Source: GCA-2687025 sp964473525
GTDB lineage: Bacteria; Poribacteria; WGA-4E; GCA-2687025
NCBI GenBank assembly: GCA_964473525.1
Contig: CAYYPK010000021.1
Location: 49,520-113,519, forward strand
DNA: 64,000 bases
Reading direction: 5' to 3'
The translations under genes and the position numbers were made by a program. The notes under the pieces are model-generated. The model saw only the letters and a program-made list of their open reading frames with translations. It had not been told where the DNA came from and did no database searches. Positions 33,005 through 41,955 of the stretch are shown piece by piece. Every line of letters starts with the position of its first letter. Within the stretch, counting starts at the first letter, position 1.

Positions 33005-33969
33005 TGCCCTACGAGCAGTTCGACCGCTCGCGCCTCATCGTGAAGCCGCTCGCGGAGCGAGAGCACGACCTGAACATGTCGGCCATCCTGCCCCTCGACG
33101 ACACGGCTCCCGAGATGGGCGACGACGCGAACGCGAAGTTCGCCGATATCGCCGACCGTATCGCCGCGGCCCGGGTGAAGGGCGCGTCGGTGATTCTGAT
33201 GATGGGGGCGCACGTGCTCCGCGCGGGCGTGCAGCGCCACCTTATCGACCTCATGGAACGCGGCTACATCACCCATATCGCCATGAACGGCGCGGGGCCC
33301 ATCCACGACTACGAATTTGCCCTCATCGGCGCCACGACGGAGAGCGTCGCCCGGTACATCCGCACCGGTGAGTTCGGACTGTGGGCAGAAACCGGGCGCA
33401 TCAACGACATCGCGGTGAAAGCGGCTGCCGACGGCGTCGGGTTTGGCGAGGCGGTTGGCCGCGTCATCGCCGAGGGAGCCTTTCCGCACAAGGACGTCAG
33501 CGTCCTCGCGGCAGCGTATCGCCTCGGGGTGCCAGCGACGGTGCACATCGGTATCGGCTACGACATCATCCACGAGCACCCGAACGCCGAGCCGGCGGCT
33601 CTGGGAGAGGCGTCGTACGCGGACTTCCTCGTGATGGCGAAGGCCGTCGAGAACCTGGAAGGCGGCGTGCTGCTGAACTTCGGCACCGCCGTCATGGGTC
33701 CCGAGGTGTATCTGAAGGCGCTCGCGATGGCGCGGAACGTCGCGCGCCAAGAGGGGCGCGCGATCACCGACTTCGCCACGCTCGTGTGCGACCTTGTGCC
33801 GCTTGGCGACGACACGAATCTCGAAGCCCCAAAGACGGACCCGCACTACTACTTCCGCCCGTGGAAGACGATCCTCGTGCGCACCGTCGCCGACGGAGGC
33901 GAGGGCTTCTACGTGCAGGGCGACCATCGCGTCACGATCCCGAACCTGCGACGACATCTCCCTACCTGA
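33004..33969 (+). CDS. Deoxyhypusine-synthase-like protein
   Basis: 321 residues from the ATG at 33004-33006. Stretches such as SVILMMGAHVLRAGVQRHLIDLMERGYITHIAMNG, YDIIHEHPNAEPAALGEASYADF and GGVLLNFGTAVMGPEVYLKAL form a Rossmann-like fold resembling bacterial proteins related to deoxyhypusine synthase. The eukaryote/archaeal catalytic Lys motif is not recognisable, and true hypusination is unlikely in a bacterium. It is probably an NAD-binding enzyme on a small molecule. It is translationally coupled to the HAD phosphatase, and the SMP-30 gene follows 27 bp later. The assignment to the family is moderate; the reaction is unknown. Confidence 0.6.
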   Translation: MPYEQFDRSRLIVKPLAEREHDLNMSAILPLDDTAPEMGDDANAKFADIADRIAAARVKGASVILMMGAHVLRAGVQRHLIDLMERGYITHIAMNGAGPIHDYEFALIGATTESVARYIRTGEFGLWAETGRINDIAVKAAADGVGFGEAVGRVIAEGAFPHKDVSVLAAAYRLGVPATVHIGIGYDIIHEHPNAEPAALGEASYADFLVMAKAVENLEGGVLLNFGTAVMGPEVYLKALAMARNVARQEGRAITDFATLVCDLVPLGDDTNLEAPKTDPHYYFRPWKTILVRTVADGGEGFYVQGDHRVTIPNLRRHLPT

Positions 33970-33995
33970 GCGACACCGACGAGGAGGCCGCGTCC

Positions 33996-34985
33996 GTGTT
34001 CATTGGCAGCCTGGCAGCCTGCATCGCATCCAGCATTGGCGCCGACCCCGTGCGCTATCCCGATCCCGCCGTTGAGGTCATCGACCCGCGCTTCAAGAAG
34101 TACCACGTTGGGAATAGTGCGCTGGAGCGCCTGCACACGGGTACGAGATGGTCCGAAGGCCCCGTGTGGTTCGGCGACGCGCGCCACCTGCTCTGGAGCG
34201 ACATTCCCAACGACCGCATCATGCGCTGGGTCGAGGAGACGGGCGATGTCACCGTCTACCGCTCCGTGTCAAACTGCGCGAACGGGAACACGCGGGACTT
34301 GCAGGGACGCCTCATCAGTTGCGAACACCGCTCACGGCAGGTGACGCGAACGGAGCTCGGCGGCGAGATCACCGTCCTCATGGACAGCTTCGAGGGCAGG
34401 CGACTGAACGCTCCGAACGATGTCGTGACGCATCTAGACGGCAGCTTGTGGTTCACCGATCCCGGGTACGGCATCCTCGGCAATTACGAGGGTGGGAAAG
34501 CGGACTTCGAACTGCCCACGAACGTCTATCGCCTGGATCCCGACACGGGCGAGGCTACCGTCGCGACGGCGGAGCTGGAGAAGCCTAACGGGCTCGCGTT
34601 TTCGCCCGACTATTCCAAGCTCTACATCGGCGACACGGGCGCAACCCACAAAGAAGGCCACGCGCGCGAGATACGCGTCTACGACGTGGTCGACGGCAAG
34701 ACGCTCACGAACAGCCGCCACTTCTGCGACATGTCGCCCGGCGTCGCCGATGGCATGCGCGTGGACATGGACGGCAACCTGTGGGCGAGCGCTGGCTGGG
34801 GCGGCGAGGGGTTCGACGGGGTCCATATCTTCGCTCCCGACGGCGATCTCATCGGCAAGATACACCTGCCGGAGCCGGGCTCGAACGTCTGCTTCGGTGG
34901 TCTGCGCAAGAACCGCCTGTTCATCACGGCGGGCCAGTCGCTGTATTCGGTGTACGTCGAGGCGCAGGGCATCGAAACGCCCTAG
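33996..34985 (+). CDS. SMP-30/gluconolactonase family protein
   Basis: 329 residues. The GTG at 33996 is chosen because GAGGAGG (33981-33987) lies at a good spacing; longer frames upstream overlap the preceding gene and lack support. It is a six-bladed propeller lactonase with WSEGPVWFGDARHLLWSDIPNDRIMRW (metal Glu), CANGNTRDLQGRLISCEHRSRQV, LNAPNDVVTHLDGSLWFTDP (metal Asn), EKPNGLAFSPDYSKLYIGDT and the metal Asp region ADGMRVDMDGNLW. Metal ligands look intact. It probably hydrolyses a sugar lactone, which fits the uronate dehydrogenase-like enzyme at 9.9 kb. Confidence 0.9.
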   Translation: MFIGSLAACIASSIGADPVRYPDPAVEVIDPRFKKYHVGNSALERLHTGTRWSEGPVWFGDARHLLWSDIPNDRIMRWVEETGDVTVYRSVSNCANGNTRDLQGRLISCEHRSRQVTRTELGGEITVLMDSFEGRRLNAPNDVVTHLDGSLWFTDPGYGILGNYEGGKADFELPTNVYRLDPDTGEATVATAELEKPNGLAFSPDYSKLYIGDTGATHKEGHAREIRVYDVVDGKTLTNSRHFCDMSPGVADGMRVDMDGNLWASAGWGGEGFDGVHIFAPDGDLIGKIHLPEPGSNVCFGGLRKNRLFITAGQSLYSVYVEAQGIETP

Positions 34986-35099
34986 CGTGTACGATGGTCC
35001 CTCGCTCCGATGCGCAGCCCGGTCGATGGCGTGTTCCACCGGTGTCCGTACGTCTTGCGCAGTCCGCCCTCCCTACCCACGGCAACTGTTACAGTTCCT

Positions 35100-35136
35100 T
35101 TCCCCTTGCCAAGAGGGAAGTTAGGATGGGGGTTGT
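35100..35136 (+). repeat. Interspersed hairpin repeat, copy 3 (degenerate)
   Basis: TTCCCCTTGCC followed by AGAGGGAAGTTAGGATGGGGG is clearly the same element as copies at 23220 and 25928. It has a longer loop and point changes that weaken the stem. It lies between the SMP-30 gene and the unknown gene at 35186. Confidence 0.65.
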
Positions 35137-35185
35137 GGACTGCCCCGCGGCCTAGCAGGTAGACAACCGCCAGGGAGGCGCGTAA

Positions 35186-35881
35186 GTGGAGCGAGACGAA
35201 GCGGCCCGCGCCGCCCTCGATCGCATCCGGCAGTCGTTGGCGCGACCCGTCGCCCTGCCGTTGGAGGAACTGACCGCCGACGTCGTGTGGCGATGGCGCA
35301 ACGACCTCTACACGCTTGCGTACTTCGCGCAGGCTACCCTCGGCGACGACATCGCCACACAGATCGACACGCTCGTGTCCACAAGCGGCGGCCTCTGGCG
35401 GCTCCTGAACGAGCACGAAGAAGCGCTCGGTGAGATATCCGACTACAAGTCGGCGCGCAGGCTCGGGGCGAGCTCAGACCTCGTGGGCGTTGGTGAGGAG
35501 TGGCTCACCGGCGAAGATAACTCGGTGCGCGATGTGTTGGCGAACGGGCTCGCCGTGTTCCTGAACTGGCGATCCAACACCGCCTTCGTTACCGCTGGCG
35601 AGAAGGCGCACCGAGCCCGGGCGCGGAGCTACCTGCCGGACATCCAGGATGAAATCTGGGAGTTCTTGCATGTCAGCTCCACATCCCTCGCCGACGAGAT
35701 GACGCTCGAGCGAGCCCAGAACGTCGGTGACAAGGCGGAAGAGGTCGTCTCGCTCATATCCGACGCCGAGATGCCCACCGACGTGCAAATCCTCCTCCTC
35801 GCATTCCTTTATCAATGGATCCTGCGTCTTCGCATGGGTCGCTTGCTGCTGGGACTAGAGCAGGTGGCTGAGGCACGATGA
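35186..35881 (+). CDS. Unknown alpha-helical protein
   Basis: 231 residues from a GTG, with GGGAGG about 8 nt upstream. I do not recognise the family. The chain looks all-helical and acidic. It has a Trp-rich early segment (VVWRWRNDLYTLAYFAQ) and a C-terminal hydrophobic helix (VQILLLAFLYQWILRLRMGRL) that could be a membrane anchor or a packing helix. There is no signal peptide. It stands alone between the SMP-30 gene and the HEAT lipoprotein genes. Confidence 0.65.
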   Translation: MERDEAARAALDRIRQSLARPVALPLEELTADVVWRWRNDLYTLAYFAQATLGDDIATQIDTLVSTSGGLWRLLNEHEEALGEISDYKSARRLGASSDLVGVGEEWLTGEDNSVRDVLANGLAVFLNWRSNTAFVTAGEKAHRARARSYLPDIQDEIWEFLHVSSTSLADEMTLERAQNVGDKAEEVVSLISDAEMPTDVQILLLAFLYQWILRLRMGRLLLGLEQVAEAR

Positions 35882-36094
35882 GCCGCATTCCTCGGCAATC
35901 GGGTCGCCGACGGCGCGACGCGGGCCGGTAAGGCACGCCTTGCGACGGCCTGTCTGGGTCGGTCGTGACCAAAGGGCAGCATCGCGAGCCTGCGCTACAC
36001 GCGACGGCTCCCGCTGTCCCCGCCGGCAACGCGCGTCCCAATCCAGAGTTGCGACCCTCCGCCGCCGCGTGGTAGCATCCCGACCGGCATTCTA

Positions 36095-37084
36095 ATGGCT
36101 TCCCGTGCGATTCGGAGCATGATCTTGGCGACTGTAAGGGTTCGCTCGCCTCGGCGTACCGTCAACGCGTTGTTTGCGCTTGCGTTGGCAACTGGGCTCA
36201 CCGCGCTCGGCGGGTGTGGCGCGCAGAACGAGTACCTCGCGGAAGCGAAGGATCTGCTGAAGTCCGACAAGCGCACGCGGGTAGAACTCGCCGTGCGGCA
36301 ACTGACGCAGGCCGCCGAGACGACGATGACGCCCCGCGAAGAGGCGGAGACGCACTACCTGCTGGGTTACTACCAGGCGGGAACCGCGGAGGAACGCGCC
36401 GTCCACTTCGCGAAGGCCGTCACGATTGAGCCGAAGCGTTACGAAGAGGCGCTCATCCACGAGGCGCTAAGGGACAATGTGCCAGAGGTGCGTGAGGCGG
36501 TGCGCATGGCTGTCGTCAAGCAGTATCGCGCCGCGCCGGGACGCATCCGCAAGGAACTCACCGAGGCGCTGGAAGGCAAGGACAACCGTAGCCGCCACGA
36601 CGCCGCGTGGGTCATCGGCTACCTCGCCGCCACGGACGAGGCGCTTGCTGGAGTCGTTGGCGACGCGCTGGACGACAAGCGCATGGAGACGCGGCTGAAC
36701 GCCATTCTCGCCGTGGATGAACTAGCGCGCCAGGATGCGCAAAAAGCGCGGCGGTACGTGCCGCAGTTGCTGGCGAAGATAGAAGCTGCCCCCAAGCCCA
36801 CGTGGAAGACGCTCTGGATGGGCGACGGCGAACGCGAAGACCCAGAGGTCCGCGCGTTGGCGGTAACTACTCTAGGCACAATCGGGGCGACCGACGAGAT
36901 ACTGAAGGTGTTGCAGAACAAGGGGTCGTCGTTGCGCTCCAACGCGATGAAAGCCCTGATCGCGTCTGGGGCGGGCGAGAGCGCCGTAGATGTGCTTCTG
37001 GGACTGTTGGAAGAACCCACGGCCGAGGAATTGCAGTGGTCATCGCGTGCGAGCAGTGGTCGCCGCGCGGTGTTGCTACGCTAG
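36095..37084 (+). CDS. Lipoprotein with HEAT-like helical repeats
   Basis: 329 residues with a lipoprotein signal peptide ending in the lipobox LGGC (ALATGLTALGGC). After it come a TPR-like segment (AVRQLTQAAETTMTPREEAETHYLLGYYQ) and HEAT-like repeats (ALRDNVPEVREAVRMAVVK, ALDDKRMETRLNAILAVDELA, DPEVRALAVTTLGTIGA). The protein is probably anchored to a membrane facing the periplasm and acts as a scaffold. It is followed at 18 bp by a second HEAT lipoprotein and then by two permeases on the same strand. Confidence 0.82.
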   Translation: MASRAIRSMILATVRVRSPRRTVNALFALALATGLTALGGCGAQNEYLAEAKDLLKSDKRTRVELAVRQLTQAAETTMTPREEAETHYLLGYYQAGTAEERAVHFAKAVTIEPKRYEEALIHEALRDNVPEVREAVRMAVVKQYRAAPGRIRKELTEALEGKDNRSRHDAAWVIGYLAATDEALAGVVGDALDDKRMETRLNAILAVDELARQDAQKARRYVPQLLAKIEAAPKPTWKTLWMGDGEREDPEVRALAVTTLGTIGATDEILKVLQNKGSSLRSNAMKALIASGAGESAVDVLLGLLEEPTAEELQWSSRASSGRRAVLLR

Positions 37085-37102
37085 GCCGGGGAAGGGATTA
37101 GC

Positions 37103-38440
37103 GTGTCGTACGACGTCTTGATGGCAGGCGTTCGCAAGCTCGGAAAGGCCTCGGCATTGATGTGCCTTGGCCTGGGTGTTCTGCTCGCGGGGTGCGCCGA
37201 GGAACGCGAGTATCGTGACGCCTCGGGACTCACCGTCACGCGGCTAGACCCGGAACTGGAGGACCGTTGGGGAACTGCTGGAGTCGTGGTGAAGGCGGCT
37301 TCCGCGTCGACGGGGCTCGCTACCGGCGATCTCATCACGCACGTCGTCTCGCGCACGGTCGTCGCGAACGAAACCTCGCTGACGGACGCTCTGCGTCAGG
37401 CGTTGGGCCCTGGCAAGTCCGCCTGGGAAGTGCGCAAGGCCGATCCGTCGGATGCGTCCGCGGTGATTGAGGTGGAACGTGACGGGCAGACGCTGCACAT
37501 TGAGCTGGCGACCGTCGACCCCGGCGACTGGGCTAAGCACGGCATGGCGTTCTCGGGCACACGGATAGAGAGCGTGACCGCTGACTTTGAGGCGACGCCC
37601 GCGCGTAGTCCCGCGTTCTCTTCAGGTCTGGAAGTCGGCGACCGCGTGGTCGCCATAATCGACGAGCAGGCGGCGCCCAGCGTCAAGCGATTTCGAGAGG
37701 CGCGGGAGGCGGCTCCGTCCTCTGCGGAGACGTACGTCTACACGCACGAACTGACGGGCATTCGGTTGGAGGCGATCGGCGCCCTCGGCCAGTTGGGCGG
37801 CGCAAGCGCCTCCGCGATGAACCGCCTCATTGAGATACTCGATACCTCCAACGACCCCGCCGTGCGGCGTACTGCTGCGGGCGGCCTGGAAGCGCTTGCG
37901 GCCAGTCAGGATGGAGGCGTGTTGTTGGCGGCGATGCTTCCGCACGTCTCGGCCGCCAACGAAGCCGACGTGGAGATCCGACGAAACGCCATCAACATCG
38001 TCGAGTCGCTCGCGTCGCGACTGCCGGAGTCCGCGTTCAGCGACGCGGACATCGCGACGGTAGCGGCCGCGATGGACGACGAGGATCCTGGCGTCCACTT
38101 CAAATCCGGCGTCATTCTTAGCACCATCGGTGAACGCGCGGCCCCTGCTCTCCTGGCATCGCTGGGGGACACGTCCTCGCTCCGGGCGCAAGATATCGCC
38201 GCGACGGCGCTGGGCGACATTGGAGGCGACCTGGCGCGTAGCGCGTTGGTATCCGCCCTCGCAACGACCACGGATGTCCCGCTGCAACTGACCATCGCGA
38301 CGGCGCTGGCAAAGATCAGCGACGGCCCCGCGCTCGAGGAACTGCGCGCGCTTCTGGACCGCACCGACAACTCCGGCGTGCGCGAGTTTGTGCGTCAACT
38401 GCTGGACACATCTCCCGTCTCCATGGTTTCCAGCCGGTAA
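37103..38440 (+). CDS. Lipoprotein with PDZ-like and HEAT-repeat regions
   Basis: 445 residues from a GTG at 37103 (GGGGAAGGG upstream) or from the Met six codons later. A lipobox LAGC ends the signal peptide. The first half holds two PDZ-like segments: VVVKAASASTGLATGDLITHV, and SPAFSSGLEVGDRVVAIID. The second half is HEAT/armadillo-like (LEAIGALGQLGGASASAMNRL, DPAVRRTAAGGLEALA, ALGDIGGDLARSALVSALA). It resembles the preceding lipoprotein in its helical part. With the two permeases downstream it may form an envelope complex, but no ATPase is in the run. Confidence 0.8.
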   Translation: MSYDVLMAGVRKLGKASALMCLGLGVLLAGCAEEREYRDASGLTVTRLDPELEDRWGTAGVVVKAASASTGLATGDLITHVVSRTVVANETSLTDALRQALGPGKSAWEVRKADPSDASAVIEVERDGQTLHIELATVDPGDWAKHGMAFSGTRIESVTADFEATPARSPAFSSGLEVGDRVVAIIDEQAAPSVKRFREAREAAPSSAETYVYTHELTGIRLEAIGALGQLGGASASAMNRLIEILDTSNDPAVRRTAAGGLEALAASQDGGVLLAAMLPHVSAANEADVEIRRNAINIVESLASRLPESAFSDADIATVAAAMDDEDPGVHFKSGVILSTIGERAAPALLASLGDTSSLRAQDIAATALGDIGGDLARSALVSALATTTDVPLQLTIATALAKISDGPALEELRALLDRTDNSGVREFVRQLLDTSPVSMVSSR

Positions 38441-38644
38441 CATCCCGTCATCTCAGTCACACGGCCACGTTGACCGCGCTATCAATAGGGCGTCAGCGAT
38501 TCAACGCATTCGTCGGCCCCTGCGTCTATGGAACCGTGGGCGTGTGTAGGTCGGCTCCATGTGCAGCGGTGTCGCCGGCGTCATCTCTTTGCTCCCGCCG
38601 TCGTTAGGACTTGAGGCGCCGATCACGAAGTTCCGGGGATCGCC

Positions 38645-39886
38645 ATGCTGTTCATACAGGGTCTGTTCACCGGTTGGCGCGCGCTTCGCGGCAATAAGCT
38701 GCGATCGGCGCTCACGATGCTAGGCATCATCATCGGCACTGGCGGCGTCATCGGTACGATGTCGTTCGGTGACGGAGCCCGACACCTTGTCCTCGCGGAG
38801 GTGGACAAGATGGGCGGCACGTCGACGTTCAACGTACGTCGGCCGTGGTGGGTGCGCGTCGAGGGCCGGTGGATGCGCAACCCCTCGCAGGAGTACCTGC
38901 GCATGCGGGACGTAACCCTCATTGAGGAACTATGCCCGTCGGTGAAGTCCGTGACGCCCGACGTTGGGAGAGACGTAGGTCTTCAGACCGAGAGCGGGTC
39001 CAAGCGCGCGCAGATGCGAGCGACGACAGGCGTCTATCGCCGGATTCGCGACTGGGTCGCCGACACGGGGCGTTTCCTCGAGGAACCAGACGTCGACTTC
39101 TGGACGAAGGCGGTCGTGATTGGCACGGAGGTCGCCCGAGACCTGTTCGGCAACCTTGACCCGGTCGGTCAAGAGATGCGCATGAACAACCAGCGGTTCA
39201 CCGTCGTGGGTGTCATGGAGTCCAAGGGCGGAGGCAACAGCCCGGCGGGCAGCATGGACAATCAGGTGTTCATCCCCATCACGACCGCGAACAGCACCTT
39301 CTTCGGCAGCCGCCGGATCGACAACCTCCTGCTCGAAGCGACTTCCTCGTCCACGCGTGAGAGGGCCCAACAGGAAGTGGAAGTCGTCCTGCGCCGATAC
39401 CACGGTGGCGAGGACTTCTTCCGCATCTACTCCCAGGCAGCGGACATGGAACGCGAGGCGAACATCATGGGCGCTGCCATCAAGACCGCGCTCGGGGTCA
39501 TTGCTGGCATGTCCCTCCTCGTGGGCGGCATCGGCATCCTGAACATCATGCTGGTCAGCGTCGCGGAGCGCATCCGCGAGATTGGCCTCCGCAAGGCGGT
39601 GGGAGCCAGCCGAATGGACATAGCGATCCAGTTCCTCATGGAGGGCGTGCTCCTGTGCGTTGTGGGCAGCATCATAGGGATCATGTTTGGCTATCTCATC
39701 GAGCGGGCTCTAGCTTTTGCCGTCGTGAAGTTCATCATGAAGCAGGGCGAGTGGCCGTCGCTGTTCTCCTGGACTTCCGTGACGCTGTCTGTCACGGTTG
39801 GGTCGCTGACGGGCGTGCTCGCGGGCCTGGGACCGGCGATCCGAGCCGCCCAACTGCCGCCTGTCGACGCGCTACGACACCAATAG
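38645..39886 (+). CDS. MacB-like ABC transporter permease, copy 1
   Basis: 413 residues. One N-terminal membrane helix (RSALTMLGIIIGTGGVIG), a large periplasmic MacB core domain (about residues 45-275), then three C-terminal helices of the FtsX type (LGVIAGMSLLVGGIGILNIML, GVLLCVVGSIIGIMFG, LSVTVGSLTGVLAGLGP). The loop REIGLRKAVGASR is the signature coupling segment that contacts the ATPase. The gene ends 12 bp before the second permease. No ATP-binding subunit or membrane-fusion protein is encoded nearby, so these must be elsewhere. Confidence 0.9.
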   Translation: MLFIQGLFTGWRALRGNKLRSALTMLGIIIGTGGVIGTMSFGDGARHLVLAEVDKMGGTSTFNVRRPWWVRVEGRWMRNPSQEYLRMRDVTLIEELCPSVKSVTPDVGRDVGLQTESGSKRAQMRATTGVYRRIRDWVADTGRFLEEPDVDFWTKAVVIGTEVARDLFGNLDPVGQEMRMNNQRFTVVGVMESKGGGNSPAGSMDNQVFIPITTANSTFFGSRRIDNLLLEATSSSTRERAQQEVEVVLRRYHGGEDFFRIYSQAADMEREANIMGAAIKTALGVIAGMSLLVGGIGILNIMLVSVAERIREIGLRKAVGASRMDIAIQFLMEGVLLCVVGSIIGIMFGYLIERALAFAVVKFIMKQGEWPSLFSWTSVTLSVTVGSLTGVLAGLGPAIRAAQLPPVDALRHQ

Positions 39887-39898
39887 GCGGGACGACGC

Positions 39899-41170
39899 AT
39901 GGTCTTCACGCACAGTCTGCTGCAAGGCTTCACGGCGCTGTTCCGGCAGAAGCTCCGCGCGGGGCTTACGATGCTGGGCATGGTCATCGGCATCTGCGCG
40001 GTGACGGTGTCCGTGTCCGTCAGCGAAGGCCTGAACAAGATGGTCATCGGCCTCCTCGAGAACATGGGGATGGGCAACGGCATCGTCTGCTGGCGCGACG
40101 ACTGGGTACAGCAGCCTGACGGCAAGTGGGTCCGCAACAAGAGCCGAGCGTTCCTCGAATACGGAGACGTCCTCGCCATTGAGGCCGACGCCCCGTCGGT
40201 CGAGTACGTCACTCCGGAGAACTGGTGGGAGTCGACCGCGCGCCACGGCGCACAGTACAAACAGGTGCGCATGATTGGCACCTCGCCTGACTACGACCGC
40301 GGACACAACTGGTACGTCGACCGCGGCCGCTTCCTCAACGACCTGGATATTGAACGCAAGGAACGCGTCTGCGTCATCGGCACGGATATCGAGCGGGATC
40401 TCTACAAGGGCGACTCCGCTCTTGGCGAGCAGATCACCATCTCGGGCGTGCGGATGACGATCGTAGGCATCATGGAGAAGAAGGCGGACAACTCCCCCGA
40501 CTTTACGGGCACAAACAACAACCTCCTGCTGCCTCTCACGACCTTCCAGGAGCGATTCGCCGGCCACGACTACGTGGGCGTGTTCTTCATCCGGGCGAAG
40601 TCGACCCTTCAGGTGAAGCAGGCCGTGCGCGAGGTGAAGGTGATCTTGCAGCGTCGCCACATGATCCCGGACGCCACGCAGGCGTTCCGGTTCCAGACGT
40701 CCGACCAGATCATGGAGCAGGTGGGCAAGGTCAGCTTCGTGATGAAGGCGTTTCTGACGGGGGTCGCCAGCATCGCGCTCGTTGTAGGGGGCGTGGGCAT
40801 CATGAACATGATGCTCGTGTCAGTGACGGAGCGCACGTACGAGATAGGATTGCGCAAGGCAGTGGGCGCGTTTCGGATACACATCCTGTACCAGTTCCTC
40901 ATTGAGTCTCTGGTGCTGGGCGCCCTGGGAGGCGTGGCCGGGGTGGGCGTTGGATGGGGTTTGGGCAAGATAGCCGCGTTCGCGATCTCCTCCTTGCTCA
41001 ATCGCGGTGGCGGCGGGCCGCCTGGAGGACTCGTGTGGCCGTCCGTGGTCTCGCTTGACGCAGCGCTGTTTGCGATGTTGGTTGCGGGTATAATCGGCGT
41101 CATCGCCGGCATACTGCCCGCGTTCCGAGCGGCGTACATGCCGCCCGTGGACGCCCTGCGCCATACGTAG
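39899..41170 (+). CDS. MacB-like ABC transporter permease, copy 2
   Basis: 423 residues, with the same layout as its upstream neighbour: an N-terminal helix (AGLTMLGMVIGICAVTVSVSV), the periplasmic MacB core, and C-terminal helices including GVASIALVVGGVGIMNMMLV. The coupling loop reads YEIGLRKAVGA. Core domains diverge, as expected for a heterodimeric permease, and both end in a similar PPVDALRH motif. Together with copy 1 it likely forms a MacB/LolCE-like exporter of lipids, peptides or lipoproteins; the cargo is unknown. Confidence 0.9.
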   Translation: MVFTHSLLQGFTALFRQKLRAGLTMLGMVIGICAVTVSVSVSEGLNKMVIGLLENMGMGNGIVCWRDDWVQQPDGKWVRNKSRAFLEYGDVLAIEADAPSVEYVTPENWWESTARHGAQYKQVRMIGTSPDYDRGHNWYVDRGRFLNDLDIERKERVCVIGTDIERDLYKGDSALGEQITISGVRMTIVGIMEKKADNSPDFTGTNNNLLLPLTTFQERFAGHDYVGVFFIRAKSTLQVKQAVREVKVILQRRHMIPDATQAFRFQTSDQIMEQVGKVSFVMKAFLTGVASIALVVGGVGIMNMMLVSVTERTYEIGLRKAVGAFRIHILYQFLIESLVLGALGGVAGVGVGWGLGKIAAFAISSLLNRGGGGPPGGLVWPSVVSLDAALFAMLVAGIIGVIAGILPAFRAAYMPPVDALRHT

Positions 41171-41193
41171 GCGCCGTACGGATAGGGAGACCC

Positions 41194-41904
41194 ATGTCGC
41201 TTACTCCGTCACAGGTGAGATTTTTCCGGCACAACGGATTCCTCATCCTGCCGACCACGCTCAGCGACGCGCATACCGCTGAACTACGAGACGCCATCTT
41301 CTCGGACATCGAGAACGAAGTCGAACCCGTCGTACGCACGAAGGGCAGGCCTGTCCGCATCTCAGACGTGTGGGGTAGGGGAGGCGTCTTTGAGCGCACG
41401 ATCCAAGCCGACGAGATTCTCGATCCGCTCACGTCGCTGCTGGGCCCGAACATTGAGTTCATTCGGAACAGGCACAATCACGCCACGCTGCGCCTGCGCG
41501 ATGACGGCAGCGCCCGTCTGCACCGCGACGTGCTGCAATGGTCGCGCACAATCGTCACCGTGCTCGTCTATCTCGAGGACTCCACGATGGAGAACGGCTG
41601 CACGCGCGTGATCCCTGGGACGCACGTGTTGGAGCCGGGCATGACGTCACCGAGCCACGACGGCGCCGACCGAATGACGGAAGCAGGGCTCAGCGGGCAG
41701 ATGGTGCCCGTTCCCATGCCTGCGGGCGGGCTACTCGCCATCGACAGCATGATCTTCCACGGCGTCGGCCCGAACTCGACCGATGGAACCAGGACCAGCA
41801 TGACCCTCGGCTACCACAGCCAGGACGAACTCGTGGACTTCGAGAACAACAAGCGCGTTCTCGTGCGCGGCGAGCCGCTGTATCAGGGCAACGACCGCCG
41901 ATAG
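41194..41904 (+). CDS. Phytanoyl-CoA dioxygenase (PhyH) family protein
   Basis: 236 residues of a Fe(II)/2-oxoglutarate-dependent oxygenase. The iron ligands are visible as HxD in RLHRDVLQW and the distal His in MIFHGVGPNS; the Arg after it (GTRTSMTLGYH) fits the 2-oxoglutarate carboxylate contact. The N-terminus FFRHNGFLILP is typical. The family hydroxylates varied small molecules and is unusually abundant in Poribacteria-like genomes. The substrate is unknown. It starts 23 bp after the second permease. Confidence 0.9.
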   Translation: MSLTPSQVRFFRHNGFLILPTTLSDAHTAELRDAIFSDIENEVEPVVRTKGRPVRISDVWGRGGVFERTIQADEILDPLTSLLGPNIEFIRNRHNHATLRLRDDGSARLHRDVLQWSRTIVTVLVYLEDSTMENGCTRVIPGTHVLEPGMTSPSHDGADRMTEAGLSGQMVPVPMPAGGLLAIDSMIFHGVGPNSTDGTRTSMTLGYHSQDELVDFENNKRVLVRGEPLYQGNDRR

Positions 41905-41955
41905 CGCGCGACTGAACGGGCGCTAGCATCCCACGCGGAACGTGGAAGGTACCAG

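Noticed and set aside
33381..33995. Long upstream extension of the SMP-30 frame
   Set aside because: It overlaps the deoxyhypusine-synthase-like gene in another frame and is Arg/Gly-rich, a typical shadow; GTG 33996 follows a strong GAGGAGG.
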